Of a stretch of 64,000 bases of DNA, positions 1 to 12,100 are shown piece after piece. Origin of the DNA: Bostrychus sinensis. Its lineage: Eukaryota > Chordata > Actinopteri > Gobiiformes > Eleotridae. The translations under genes and the position numbers were made by a program. Within the stretch, counting starts at the first letter, position 1, and every line of letters starts with the position of its first letter. Location: the NCBI GenBank assembly GCA_020698575.1, contig CM036250.1, positions 24,750,000 to 24,813,999 of the forward strand, in the 5' to 3' direction. Below the pieces are notes generated by a model. That model did no database searches, had not been told where the DNA came from, and saw nothing but the letters and a program-made list of their open reading frames with translations.

Positions 1-445
1 AAAACTATGCCAATTTTGGACACAATATTGAAGAAATTAGTGCATAATTGTAATAATTTCATCTAACACATAATCAACCTGAAAGTAAACATGAGCATAA
101 ACTCAGAGTAGAGCGATGCCAGTTTCAGAGAAGAGGTGTGATCCTGAAAACTCATTAACATACAATCATTTTAGACTAAAACTCGAACAACATTTCTTGT
201 TGTCATTTATTATTATTAAATTATTATTTGTAGCTGAATTTGTTGAGTGTACAGTATGTTTCTCCTAACACCCTGTATGGTACTTTTTTCTGGGGAGCCT
301 AGTAGTTGTTGCATGTGTCTGACTGTCTTGTGTATGTATGTATTGTACTTGCTATGTGCTGCAGTATTATGTCACTGTTACAAATTCATATCAGTAATAA
401 TGTACCAAGTCATCCCCCTGAAATAAACTTGTGAAAAAAATTTGT
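1..445 (+). other. possible 3' end of an upstream plus-strand transcript
   Basis: There is no coding sequence I can support here. The stretch is AT-rich, with a canonical AATAAA at 422-427 followed by a T-rich and TG-containing region, the usual make-up of a vertebrate cleavage and polyadenylation site. It lies upstream of smim4 and so most simply belongs to a gene outside the window. The identity of that gene cannot be read. Confidence 0.3.
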
Positions 446-815
446 GTACTTGTCATATTCTTGTTTTATTTATTTATTTTTTTTTATGATTAAAATAGCC
501 GAACTAAACTATATTATTACCTGTAACCAAATTAGTAATGCCAGCTTAACTACAAAATGACCACGATTCATAACGAAAGGCACAGACAACTAAACCGGAT
601 GTTACGACTTCTAAGGTGCGTTTGTTTCTTTCACCGGGCAGTCTCATAAAATCCTTATCGCTTTCTTTCCCTTTACTGTACTCCGTCCGTTTGGTTTACG
701 CCAGGGTTTAAAACCAATTTCAGCCACTGCTGCCATTACGCCTCGCGTTGAAAGAGGACATGCAAGGTCCGTGCTTCTTGAGAAATTAATTGAGCAAAGT
801 CAAGTATAATACAGG

Positions 816-1288
816 ATGCTTAACAGAAGTGAAAATATCAGATATATCCTTAGTCTCGTGCCCGGTAAACGTCGTTTTGGCACGTACAGGTTTCTTCCCA
901 TATTTTTCTGTATCGGTGGTGTCATGGAGTGGATCATGATCAACGTCAGGGTTGGAAAAGAGACTTTCTGTAAGTGGACAGTACTACTACTCATTTGCCA
1001 CCAATCTTGTAGTCGGGTATAAAGACACGTGGCATTATTATTAAGCCTGATGATAGAGATTTAAATAAGCTAGAAGTGGAAAGTTGTGTTACATGAAGCT
1101 TTCGCCAGCGTTTAAGCACACCCCATAGTTCATTTTAGATCTGTATTTATGTTTTAATGTTATTGGTGCAAGTCTGTGTTTTTATTTCAGATGATGTTTA
1201 CCGAAGAAAACAGTCAGAGCGACAATACGAGAAGAGGATTGCACGTGGTTTAAGTGCCACAAGAGAGCCTGCTGCCAAAGTAAACTGA
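816..1288 (+). CDS. smim4: SMIM4/UQCC5, small mitochondrial inner-membrane protein
   Basis: Two coding exons, 816-969 and 1191-1288, encode 83 residues. The donor GTAAGT at 970 and the acceptor after TTTATTTCAG join a split Tyr codon and give GKETFYDVYRRKQSERQYEK, which closely matches human SMIM4. The N-terminal part VPGKRRFGTYRFLPIFF and the hydrophobic stretch at about residues 23-42 form the single membrane span; the C-terminus is basic. The family (also called UQCC5) is an inner-membrane factor needed for assembly of respiratory complex III. The fish protein is about 13 residues longer than the 70-residue human one, with a C-terminal extension after YEKRIARG. Without splicing the first exon reads on to a false stop at 1020, so a simple ORF caller misses the true C-terminus. 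Confidence 0.9.
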
Positions 1289-2870
1289 TGTGGGACCGTC
1301 CAGCAAGACTTTTACAATTCTCATCAGTGACACTATAGATTGGTTTGTGCTAATAGCCTGATGTAAAAACCACCACAGAGCAACAAAAGTACCAAACCTG
1401 TGTACATAAAGGCTCTTGATCTAGTCAAATTCTGTAAAAAAAGAAATAACATATTTTTGTACTTATACTGTGTACCTACTGTGTATATACTGTATTTGGC
1501 TATGTCTGTTTCAATTAATGAGCAGAGAAGGGAGGCAGATGAAGCTGCTGGTGATCTTTGCAGAATATCAAGTGTTATTGTTGAGATCTTGTTCTGATAT
1601 AAAATCTAGTTACAATAATCACTTAATTATTTGCTAAAAGTGTAAAGAGCATATTGTCATTATGCAAGAAATTGCAAACTCACGCGTCTGCATGTGAGTT
1701 TCTCAATATTTACAATTATCAACATTCATTTTACTACTATCACTCTTCATAAGCACTTTTTGATATACAATTGTCAGGCAGTGGGTAAGCTTAGTCAGTC
1801 TCTTCTCTGACATATTTAGCAGTACATTTATTAATATTGTACTTTAGTTCAGTATTATTGATTAATTTAAGGATAGATATTTACTCTATATTATGTTCTA
1901 TTTATGTGGCTATAAAAAGTTAACACCATTGAGAGTTGTTGGGTATAGCCATATATAGTAGAAGTAGGTCAAGTTGAGTTCACCCTTATTTACCTCTGCT
2001 TAAGCTCTTGATTTTTCCGAAATTTGCTGAGACCAAACACGCATAGAGATACGGTCTTTTATTTGCTTGAGTTGGGATAGTTCAAAAGGAACTTCCCCAC
2101 ATTAAGCCAATAGCTGTCAGGTTGGTATTTCTGAAAGGTCACACACCAAAATTGTAATGCAATCTCCACTTATGCTTGAAGTGACTTTTCTGAAAGCCAA
2201 AAAGATGTTTTTACTGTTGATTTTTTTGGCTTCCAGTGTCACAGGAGATAGTTTCTGAGGGATAAAAATAAGTGAGGAAACTCCTTTTATCATTTCATGC
2301 AGCGTTTAATGCAGTGGCTACATAGTTTAGTACATCTTTGCATGACATTTAGACTTTTATGAAGGCTTACATGTAGATCTGAATTGTATGGCAAAAATAA
2401 ATGCACTAAAGAGCACTAAAGTATGTGTAATTGCACACAAAAAGATTGCCCGTTGTCCTGAGAGGTTGCTTTATAATTCGCATAATATAATATTTATTAT
2501 TACAAAAATAATTACGCATTACTCAACTGATTCTTTTAAGTTTAGTATTTCACAGCTAGGATATGTTTAAAGAACAAAAAACTTTAAAGTAAATATTACC
2601 ATGAAGCTATATATTCACTGAAACAACACTACTTATGTTGTCACCACATTTTGAAGCACCAGCATTTTGAAGCTTTTTAATGTATCAAATTAAAAACAAG
2701 CGAATAAAGGTTACTATTAATATCCGATAAACCTATTTCCTTTTTATTATATGAGCATCTAGGTTAACTGTAACTAACAATCTTATTTAAAATGTATTTG
2801 GTCTTTTAGCGTGTTTAAATGAGCAGTGCTGCATTACGTAAGGCAGATGTATGGTTTGTAATAAAGGAAA
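1289..2870 (+). other. smim4 3' UTR and spacer
   Basis: No further gene is visible. The short ORFs here are AT-rich and match nothing I recognise. Possible polyadenylation signals (AATAAA) occur near 2396 and 2703 and may end the smim4 transcript. Confidence 0.4.
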
Positions 2871-2879
2871 TCGAAGCGT

Positions 2880-2978
2880 TGGTGTAGCGGAAGTGGTACT
2901 GCCCTGAACGATACGCTGAGCTACACGGAGAGTGAATCGCCCGGAGAGACAAAAAGCAGAATTAAAATCATCGACACC
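2880..2978 (+). other. ywhab: probable non-coding first exon of the 14-3-3 gene
   Basis: A locally GC-richer stretch ends in a strong donor (GTAAGT, starting at 2979). It has no ATG-initiated frame joining the next exon. The next acceptor on this strand (ending AACAG at 4045) opens the exon that carries the 14-3-3 start codon 8 nt downstream. Vertebrate 14-3-3 genes commonly have a separate 5' UTR exon. The exact transcription start is a guess. Confidence 0.45.
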
Positions 2979-4053
2979 GTAAGTGTTGTAATCTCGACGT
3001 TATATATGTAATAGTGCTGTTAATAAGACTGTTTCTCTTTAGTGGTAGAAGGGCTGTATATTGTCTAAGCCTGGATTCTGAAATCATTACTATAACGGAG
3101 TATGGGCGCACACAGGCCTCGATGTACAGGAGCTAGCCAGGGTTTGCTTCATAGCAGCTACAGCTAGCGGGCTAAGATTCCATGACACTTTGTTCTGACA
3201 GGAGCTCCAGTCAAGGCGGGCCGCTCGACTCTACACACAAAACGCTCCAAACGTCTACTTGTAACCTTTTGGCGCAAGTAATAAACATATGTTAAATACA
3301 TTCAATAACCTTAATATGCCTATTTATCTACAGTCGTGTTTTCATAAAAGTCAGCCATTATCTTTTCATGGCCCAGCTAACCTGCGATACCGTTATCTAG
3401 CAGTTCGACAGACGGCAGCAGCTAATTCTCGTAGCTCCTGATGAAATCACGAATACGTCAGATTAAGATTTAAGATAACGTACATCTCACGTTGTCAGTG
3501 TAACATACACTGCAACACTACACGTTATGTCTAAAACGAAAGGGTGTTCGATAGACCTCGCCTATGGCATTATCTGCGACAGGGCTGCGAGCTATAGTGA
3601 AGGGTGGACATTTAAGCCAAACTAGCTTAACGCTGGACGAGTATCTACCGCTATCAACGAAGGAAATAAGTCAACCAAATGCAAGTAGAATTATAATACT
3701 CCGGTTTAAGTGTTTCATTTGAGATTTTGTCAAACCACTGATCGTGTAAGCTGTACCACAGAGTGGAAATTAGGTTAAAAGCATCTCGGTAGCGGCTAAC
3801 GTTAGCAGAGTGTATGTATGGATGACCCACTTGCCTAGGGCCCAGCTCCCAGTGAACTATCGCCGTCTTTCGTCCAGTATAGTGTTATACTTCTAACTCT
3901 AAATCGATCATTTAAACGTACAAAAACAATTTCTACATTAGCACATAATTAATGTTACGTTAATTCCATTTATTACATTCATTATCTAGTTATAACGCTA
4001 TGTTATGTGTGACTTATTGTAACGCTGTATTGTTTGTTTGAACAGCTCAGAAG

Positions 4054-5366
4054 ATGGACAAGAACGACCTGGTACAGAAGGCCAAGCTCGCTGAGCAGGC
4101 TGAACGCTACGATGACATGGCTTCTGCCATGAAGTCGGTGACTGAGCAAAGTGCGCCTTCGGAGCTTTCCAACGAGGAGCGCAACCTGCTCTCCGTCGCC
4201 TACAAAAATGTGGTCGGAGCGCGCCGCTCCTCCTGGCGCGTCATCTCCAGCATCGAGCAGAAGACTGAGGGCAATGATAAAAAGCAGCAGATGGCCCGTG
4301 AATACCGGGAGAAGATTGAACATGAGCTGAAGGAGATCTGCAAAGATGTGCTTGTAAGTTTTATATATTTTAAGTTGAAAATGTCAAAATATGTACACGG
4401 AAACATAACTTTTACATATTACCAATTTTTCAGGACCTACTGGAAAAATGTCTAATTAAAAACGCTACTGCTGCTGAAAGCAGGGTGTTCTACCTGAAAA
4501 TGAAAGGAGACTATTATAGATACCTGTCTGAGGTTGCATCTGGAGATTGTAAGAAGGGTAAGTTAAAAATAATTTCCTTAGTAAACCATGGACAATAGTG
4601 TAAATTTACAAATCTTTCTTGGCATTTTGGTGGAACAAAATGTAACACAATATTTCAAATTAGATTGTTTATCTGTGCTGTATTTGTGTAGAAACTGTTG
4701 GTAATTCTCAAGACGCATACCAGCAAGCCTTTGATATTAGCAAGGGAGAGATGCAGCCAACACACCCAATCAGGCTTGGCCTGGCCCTCAACTTCTCCGT
4801 CTTCTATTATGAAATCCTCAACAGCCCGGAAAAGGCCTGCAGCCTGGCTAAGACGGTACTAAATCACAACTCTTACAATACACTAACTGTGACCAGCACA
4901 AAATTCTGGGTCCTTTGTATAAACCATCTTGGTGGGCCCCTTGCTCCCTATAACAGGCCCTGGGTAAGCTGTACCCTTTACCCCCCAGTTCAACACCCCT
5001 GACTGTGACATTGTAAAGTTGTATATAAATGACATAAACATGCTTGTCTCTAATTCTGGATGTTTTAAGCCATTTTTTTTTTCTTTTTTTCTTTTTTTTT
5101 TTTGTATTTCAGGCATTTGATGAAGCCATTGCCGAGCTTGACACTTTGAATGAGGATTCCTACAAAGACAGCACCCTGATCATGCAACTACTAAGGGATA
5201 ACCTGACTGTGAGTTACAAGCCCTGTAGTACTTTGCCACTAACACTATACAATTACAATATTAACACAAAATATTTTCAGTTACTATTTTATTGACTGTC
5301 TTTATTTTGTTGCAGCTGTGGACATCAGAAAACCAGCCAGACGAGGCGGAGGCAGGAGACAACTAA
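4054..5366 (+). CDS. ywhab: 14-3-3 protein, beta/alpha type
   Basis: Five coding exons: 4054-4353, 4434-4557, 4692-4855, 5113-5208, 5316-5366; 244 residues. All introns are GT-AG and phases close to the stop. Family hallmarks: MDKNDLVQKAKLAEQAERYD at the start, RNLLSVAYKNVVGARRSSWR (helix 3, phosphopeptide-binding Lys and Arg), GDYYRYLSEVASGD (binding Arg-Tyr), MQPTHPIRLGLALNFSVFYY and [20 protein letters not shown]. The dimeric cytosolic adaptor binds phosphoserine/threonine clients. Isoform choice between beta (ywhab) and zeta (ywhaz) is close by sequence: VISSIEQKTEGN and WTSENQ favour beta, the AEAG tail resembles zeta. The adjacent pabpc1l favours beta, since human YWHAB neighbours PABPC1L, while YWHAZ neighbours PABPC1. 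A small oddity is a two-residue insertion (SAPSELSNEE) in the loop before helix 3. Confidence 0.92.
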
Positions 5367-7100
5367 AAGAATTGCACTGTTAATCCACCTACACTCTTAT
5401 CTTAAACACAGACGGCTTATATACATCCCCCTCCACTCCATCAGCCCCTCCCACTTCTGTATGACAAGCAGCCTGAATTGCTCCTGATCAACTAGTTTTA
5501 CCCCTCTCAACTTATTGTGAGGTGACAGGGTAATTTTTTGAGTTTTTAGCAGACTCAGTCACTTTGTGGAAATATGTTGTATTGACTAGTGAGTTCATGT
5601 TGCTGATGTTTTTATTTGGCTTTGTATGTACAGTATGTATGATGGTTTGTGGAGAGTGTGTGCGTGTGAGTCCAAGATTGTGAGAATACAGGTTGGGGTT
5701 GTGAATTTGAATCGTTCCTTCCAAATTCCTTTTATCCCAGCTAATTTGTTGTGCATTTTTAATTCCTTTTTTTGTTACTTTATTTGTGATTCCTCATGCT
5801 ATTTAGAATTTTTGTTGTGTGGTAATCGAACTGGCAGTTGATTTTCAAGAAACACTGTGAGGGTAAAAGTACAATTTCACCAAAAAACAAACAAAAAGAA
5901 ATACAATTTGAATTTGCAAATACAGTTTTATCCTGTATTCAGCTAACTGCAATTCTGCTGTAAGCTCATACAGAAAGGAGGTAGGCTGTATTGTGACACT
6001 GACATCTTGGTGTAATGCTCCTTGATTATGGTTCACTAATTTTCACTGTTGAAAGTTTTAAGGGACCCCCATAAATTGTTATTTTAGATTTGTTTTAGAC
6101 ATAATACATTCCACATTTTTAAGAATAGGCAAAGCTCATTTTTATTATTTTATTAAGTATGGATTGTCTCTGTAGTTTTACTCGCTGTTCAGGTGCTGCT
6201 TGAACTCAAGTACAATGGAAATTGTATGTGCATAAATGTGGTTCTCAGTATTTTGCAAGTTTGACTATCATCTGTATGTAAAACTAAAGTAATCTTATAT
6301 TGATGTTATTTGAAAATGTCCTACCACACACTGTATCAACACTGCTTGCAAAATATTACTCTTAAAAGCGGTTCTTTTCTCCAATGATTTTGCCTGTGCC
6401 TGGCTTTCTCATGCAGCCTCATCATTTCAATTTAGTGGCAGCATTTTTTTCCATACAAACAAACTAAAAAGAATTAGACCAGACAATTTGAAAGAAATTG
6501 GAGAAATGTTGTCTGCAGACCACTTTCACATTGCTAAATAGTGTGAATAATTGAACTTTAAAAAATCAGGGTTATTTGAAAAGACAATTTGAATATTACT
6601 TTGGGAAGAGGCTCAGTGTCACAATACCATGTTATCACCACTACATTCCACATTATTGTAGTTGAAAACACCATTCCACATTTTAGCTGACAGTCTGTTT
6701 GTTCTGACATTGCTCCAACGAATTGAATTAATCTTATGTTGAAAAAAAAAAAAAAATCCATGTCGGTTTGTTATTATGCTTGATGAAAATGCAGTTAGTG
6801 AATGTGGAACAAAGCCTGTCTGTATATCAGGTATCTACTTGCTTTGTTTTTACTGACAAGTCTTATGGCTAAAAAAATTGCTTCTGTAACAGTCTATAAT
6901 TACCCAGTGCACACAAGTGGTTGTGAAACTTTAGAGTAGCTCTAAAAAGCAATGACGAAATGGAGATAAAACAATGGTTGGTGTAATTCTAGCTTTGTGT
7001 TTATGTATCTTAAAACCATTCTAGTTTCACTATACATGTAAGAAATAGGAAAGTGTCAAAGACCATTCAGTGAAATAAAGTTTCGTTTAAGATAACAGGC
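5367..7100 (+). other. ywhab: 14-3-3 gene 3' UTR with polyadenylation signal
   Basis: About 1.7 kb of AT-rich sequence without coding potential follows the 14-3-3 stop codon. AATAAA at 7074-7079, followed by a GT/T-rich stretch, is the best end-of-transcript signal. Long 3' UTRs are usual in this family. Confidence 0.5.
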
Positions 7101-7560
7101 AAAATAAGTCTTTTTTTTAAGATTGTATGACTGTCACAGCATACCACATCCAGGGTATCTCCAAAATATCAGTAAAAACAACATTTTAAAATTGCAACAG
7201 ACTTTAAATGTTGCTGATTAGTAAATATTATTCCCCCAAACTGCCATTTATGCTCAAGTCATTGTCCTATTTCTGTGTTTATGTTCATACAAGATTTTAG
7301 AAGTAAGGTCCATATACAACTGCAATAAGAGACTTGTACTTATTAATACTCAGCAAGTAACCTATATTAACATAATGTGACTTTAAATTACCACATATTT
7401 TTGTGGGTGAGGATGTGAATTTGGCATTAAACTTTATTTGGCATTAAACTTTATTATGAGTGGCATTAAACATGTCTAAAAAGGTTAGCTGGAAAACACT
7501 GGAGGTGACCTCATGACCACAGACACAACAACTAGTGCAACTAGTAGAAAAGTAGTCGAA

Positions 7561-7816
7561 AATGTGCCCTTATGAGTGGGAACTGTTAGTTGAAAATAAA
7601 ATTACTCAAGAATCAGTAAGCACTGAACAAAATTATTTGAGTACAAGAAAAAGGTACCAAAACTACTGTTACTACTACTATTACAGCTTGTGCAACTTTT
7701 CTCCTCCAATATTTACTTAAGTAAGTTTGTTGTAGCAAATGTAGGCCTACTCAGAAAGTAAATCGTTTTCATAAAATTACTTGAGTAATAGTATCCCGTT
7801 GCATTCCGCCACTGAC
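7561..7816. repeat. degenerate copy of the hAT-like 'CCACCACTG' repeat
   Basis: Phrases such as ATTACTTGAGTAATAGTA, TACTACTACTATTAC and the terminal CCGCCACTG match the dispersed family whose best termini are at 46172 and 32671-32690. The rest of the 7.1-9.1 kb spacer between ywhab and pabpc1l shows no gene. Confidence 0.4.
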
Positions 7817-9109
7817 CATAGATTGATACTACTGATGATTCAAAACCATAATTCAAAATGTTTTTAATTTCATCCATTAATCTCAGCTAATTTTGAAGCG
7901 GTCATAAAGCGCATGTGCATGAACTACTTTTTAGCGCGGAGTAGCACGTTTAATTTTGACCTCTAATCTTCATCCACCGCAGTTTGTGTAATGGCAGTAG
8001 CGGAGAAGTACGACAGGTGTTCTACGGCAGTAATTGAATGAAACCATTCATCCGCCACTTGTGGAAAGCGTGAAACGCCCTTTTCAACCTCCTATACGAA
8101 ACATTAACCTTAACTTCAAATTTAACTCTTTAATGATGTAAGTAATTTAAATTTTACTACTTTAATTGTGTTATTTATCTTTATATATAACCGCTAGCTA
8201 TAGTGTTAGCATCGCGGCTAGTCTACCATAAGCATTAGCCACACCCTTTCTCCTTTGGCTAACAATTTGCTAAAACTTTGCGTTATTTAAGTATTAAAAA
8301 TCAGATATTTCGGTGTACTCTGTATAAATGTATTAACGCGAATTGATTTGATTTGTATCATTTATATTCACCTTTATCAAACATCTTGAGGATGAAAATA
8401 AATCCTTAACGTTATGTGGCACTAATCAAAATGGCAGGTCAAATTTGAGAACTTGGACGAAAACATTTTTAGTTGTATGTGGCCTGTGTATGTGTAAAGT
8501 AATTTTACTTTTAAACCAACTCTGATTCTTTTGGGTTGGTGAGATTGGTGAGGTATTCATATGACAGAGTCACAGGGTATCCCTAAAGTTTTTATTATAA
8601 GTATTATTGTTAACTGGGTAGTAATTTTGATGGACTCAAAATCAAGAAATACAAAGAGGCCGGTATTACTTTATGTTCATCTACATCTTAAAACTTATTA
8701 ATCTAATCTTTAAATGTTGCAGATAAATGTAATTTAGTCATTTGCAATGTATGTTTTGTCATTCAAGTCCTCTTTCTTCTTCTGATAGGGTCATACCAGA
8801 TATAACTTACCATAACTTTTCAAGGTAATACAGCTACAACAGGAAATTTATACTTGTCTCCTAAAAAAACTAGCTAATTATCAATATAACAATAATATGT
8901 TGTTAAATAAATACAAAATAGCTTAAGCAAGGCTGTGAATTTGGCTTTAAATTTGATCAAGAATGGCCTTAAAGGGGATCTTTAATTGGTTCAGCTAAAA
9001 ACTATTCTGTTGACAAACTTATGATTGTGAAACCAAGCTTTGTTTGGAATTATCAAAGTGTGCTTCTCACTAAACCAAACCCTCTCCTACAATACCAGCT
9101 GTAACCAGG

Positions 9110-12100
9110 ATGAACAGCAGTGGACCAGCGTACCCCTTGGCTTCTCTGTACGTGGGGGACCTGCACCCCGATGTGACTGAGGCCATGCTGTATCAGAAGT
9201 TCTCTCCCGCTGGACCAATCACCTCCATCAGAGTCTGCCGGGACATCATCACTCGCAGATCACTAGGATACGCTTACATTAACTTCCAGCAACCAGCCGA
9301 TGGTAAAATGCAAAATTCCCATATATTTGTGTACACTGGCAGTAATTTATTAATACAGCGTCGTTTCCCAGTAATTTAGAAGACTATTGCGGCCAATGAT
9401 ACTCAGTTATTTCCCTCAGTTTTCAAGCTGGACTGATACTGCTGCTGATATTTTTTTCTTCTTATAGTATCATTAACTGAACAGATATATACCATATGCT
9501 AAAAATAAAAATTAACTTAATTGGCATTTTTACTCCAACAGTTGTGTTTTTGTGTTTTTATTTTATTAAGGATCACACGTGACACTATAGACTCAGTAGA
9601 TTTCTATGGGAAATACTAATACTAGTTTAATTCCACTATTACAGCAGGGATTATTTTTTCTATAATAATAATTTGTTTTAGTAGTTTCTTTCAAAGTGAA
9701 ACGCATTATATAAATTCAGTACAAAAAGATTTCAACCATTTATGTCTTGTAATAGTGATTATAGTTTACAGAATGAAAACCAATATTTCTGCCATATTGT
9801 AGAGTATCTAAAGTGTCTGTCAGTTCCCGTTTCCTGATGGAAATAAAAAATATTGGAAACTGTTCTTAAAGTATTTTAGTTATTTGTGTATATTTTTATT
9901 TATTGCAAAAAGTGTTCAGTTTTGGACTATGGGGAAAAATTAGATTATGGTGGGTCTCCATAGTCATCTGGACTTGACATCTTTATTTTTGAAACGAACA
10001 TATTTGTTTTTGTTCTAGCTGAATGTGCTCTGGACACAATGAACTATGACGTCCTCAAAGGTCGACCCATTCGAATAATGTGGTCACAGCGTGACCCGGG
10101 ACTGAGGAAATCCGGAGTTGGAAACATATTTATCAAAAACATGGATGAGTCAATTGACAACAAAGCACTCTACGATACCTTCTCTGCATTTGGGAATATT
10201 TTATCCTGCAAGGCAAGTATCTCAGTGAAAATTGCGTACAGAAGCTCATAACTAACTATCCAACTTTTGCACACTCTTAATTAGTGGTATTGTATGGTAT
10301 TCAAATAAATATATAAATAAGCAAACAGTAGATATTCTAATTGGTATTTTTTTCTACATTGTAGGTTGTATGTGACGAGAAAGGGTCCAAAGGCTATGGT
10401 TTTGTCCATTTTGAAACTCAAGAAGCTGCAAACCGGTCCATTGAAACCATGAACGGGATGCTGTTAAATGATCGGAAAGTGTAAGTGATTTAGTTTGCTT
10501 TTTCTGATTACCCAAGTCTAGGAAATAAGGTGCAGAATTAGCCATATATTGAAATGTCATTTTTGACGCTTCATGTGTTTTTTGCTCAGTAAATGGACAT
10601 CTGGCATTATCATCTCAGAGACCCCATTTGTGGCAGGCTCATGTCAGTTACCCAGGGTTAGATCAGAAAAAGCAGGACCCACGGCTAGGTTTGTTGTCTT
10701 TCTGTTTGAATGCAACAATGTTACACCTAAGATATTTTAGGTTTCTGAATAAGAGGATCCAGCTCAGCACATTTGTATTGTCCAACTCTTCTGTCAGTGT
10801 CGCATGCAATGATATATTGCTTGTTTTGACGACTTTTTTTTTTTTTTTTTTTTTTTTTGTATGGTCAAATTTCACAGACACACACACAGTGAAGCCCAAA
10901 ATTATTCATACCCCTGGCAAATTCTGACTAAAAGTTACTTTTATTCAACCAGCAAGTTACTTATTTATTTTTGACCGGAAATGACACAGGCTTCTCCCAC
11001 AAGGTAATAAGACGATATACAAGAGGTATCATTGTGGAAAAAATATTTCTGTGTTTTTTTTTTTCTGGTCAAAACAAACGTGTATATATATATTTATTTA
11101 ATTCTGCAATTTTTATAAATTATAAATTGCATAATTAAATCCATGTTATTGTTATTTGCAGTTTTGTGGGCCATTTTAAGTCCCGCAAGGAAAGAGAGAT
11201 GGAGTATGGCACAAAAACTGTTAAGTTCACCAATGTGTATGTGAAAAATTTTGGTGACAACTTCACTGATGAGAAACTCAAAGAGGCCTTTTCTGCATTT
11301 GGTGAGTTAGTAATTTTTGAGTGTTTCAGATTCTTAATCAATTTTTACTGTGTTATCCTGACAAGAACAAAAATGTATCTTTTGTCTATCATAGGGAAGA
11401 CTCTGAGCGTGCGGGTGATGAAGGATGAGAAGGGTGTTTCACGTGGGTTTGGATTTGTTAACTATGCCTATCATGAGGATGCTCAGAAGGTTTGATAAAT
11501 TTGTGAGACTCCTAATGTAGTTTTCTGCAGACTTGTTTAGTTCTTATGTATGTCCAACTGAACTTAAGGCAGTTGAGGAGATGAATGGAAAAGAGCTCAA
11601 TGGTAAAATCATTTATGTTGGGCGAGCTCAGAAAAGGCTGGAGCGGCAAGGAGAACTCAAGCGCAAGTTTGACCAGATCAAACAGGACCGCATCCAGCGT
11701 TACCAGGTACGTCTGACGGCTCATCTGAACCTTTACCGCATAGTGACTGTAAATATTGTATTACGGACTTTTGTTCTCCACTCTAGGGTGTGAATCTTTA
11801 TGTGAAGAATTTGGATGACACAATTGACGATGAGAGACTAAGGAAAGAGTTTGCTCCTTATGGTACCATCACCAGTGCAAAAGTGTGTAACTTGATGAGA
11901 ATAGGTTTGGTGTTCAGAAAGCTATTTAGTATATTGCTGGAACGCAAGTTATTGTATAGCTGCCTTCTTGTGGTTTTGGTCATAAGACCAAAAATGTGAA
12001 TGCTTTTTTATTTAGGGTGTCAATCCTAATTGCAAATACTTCATTCTGGTAGGTGATGACAGATGGCTCTCAGAGCAAAGGGTTTGGATTTGTGTGTTTC

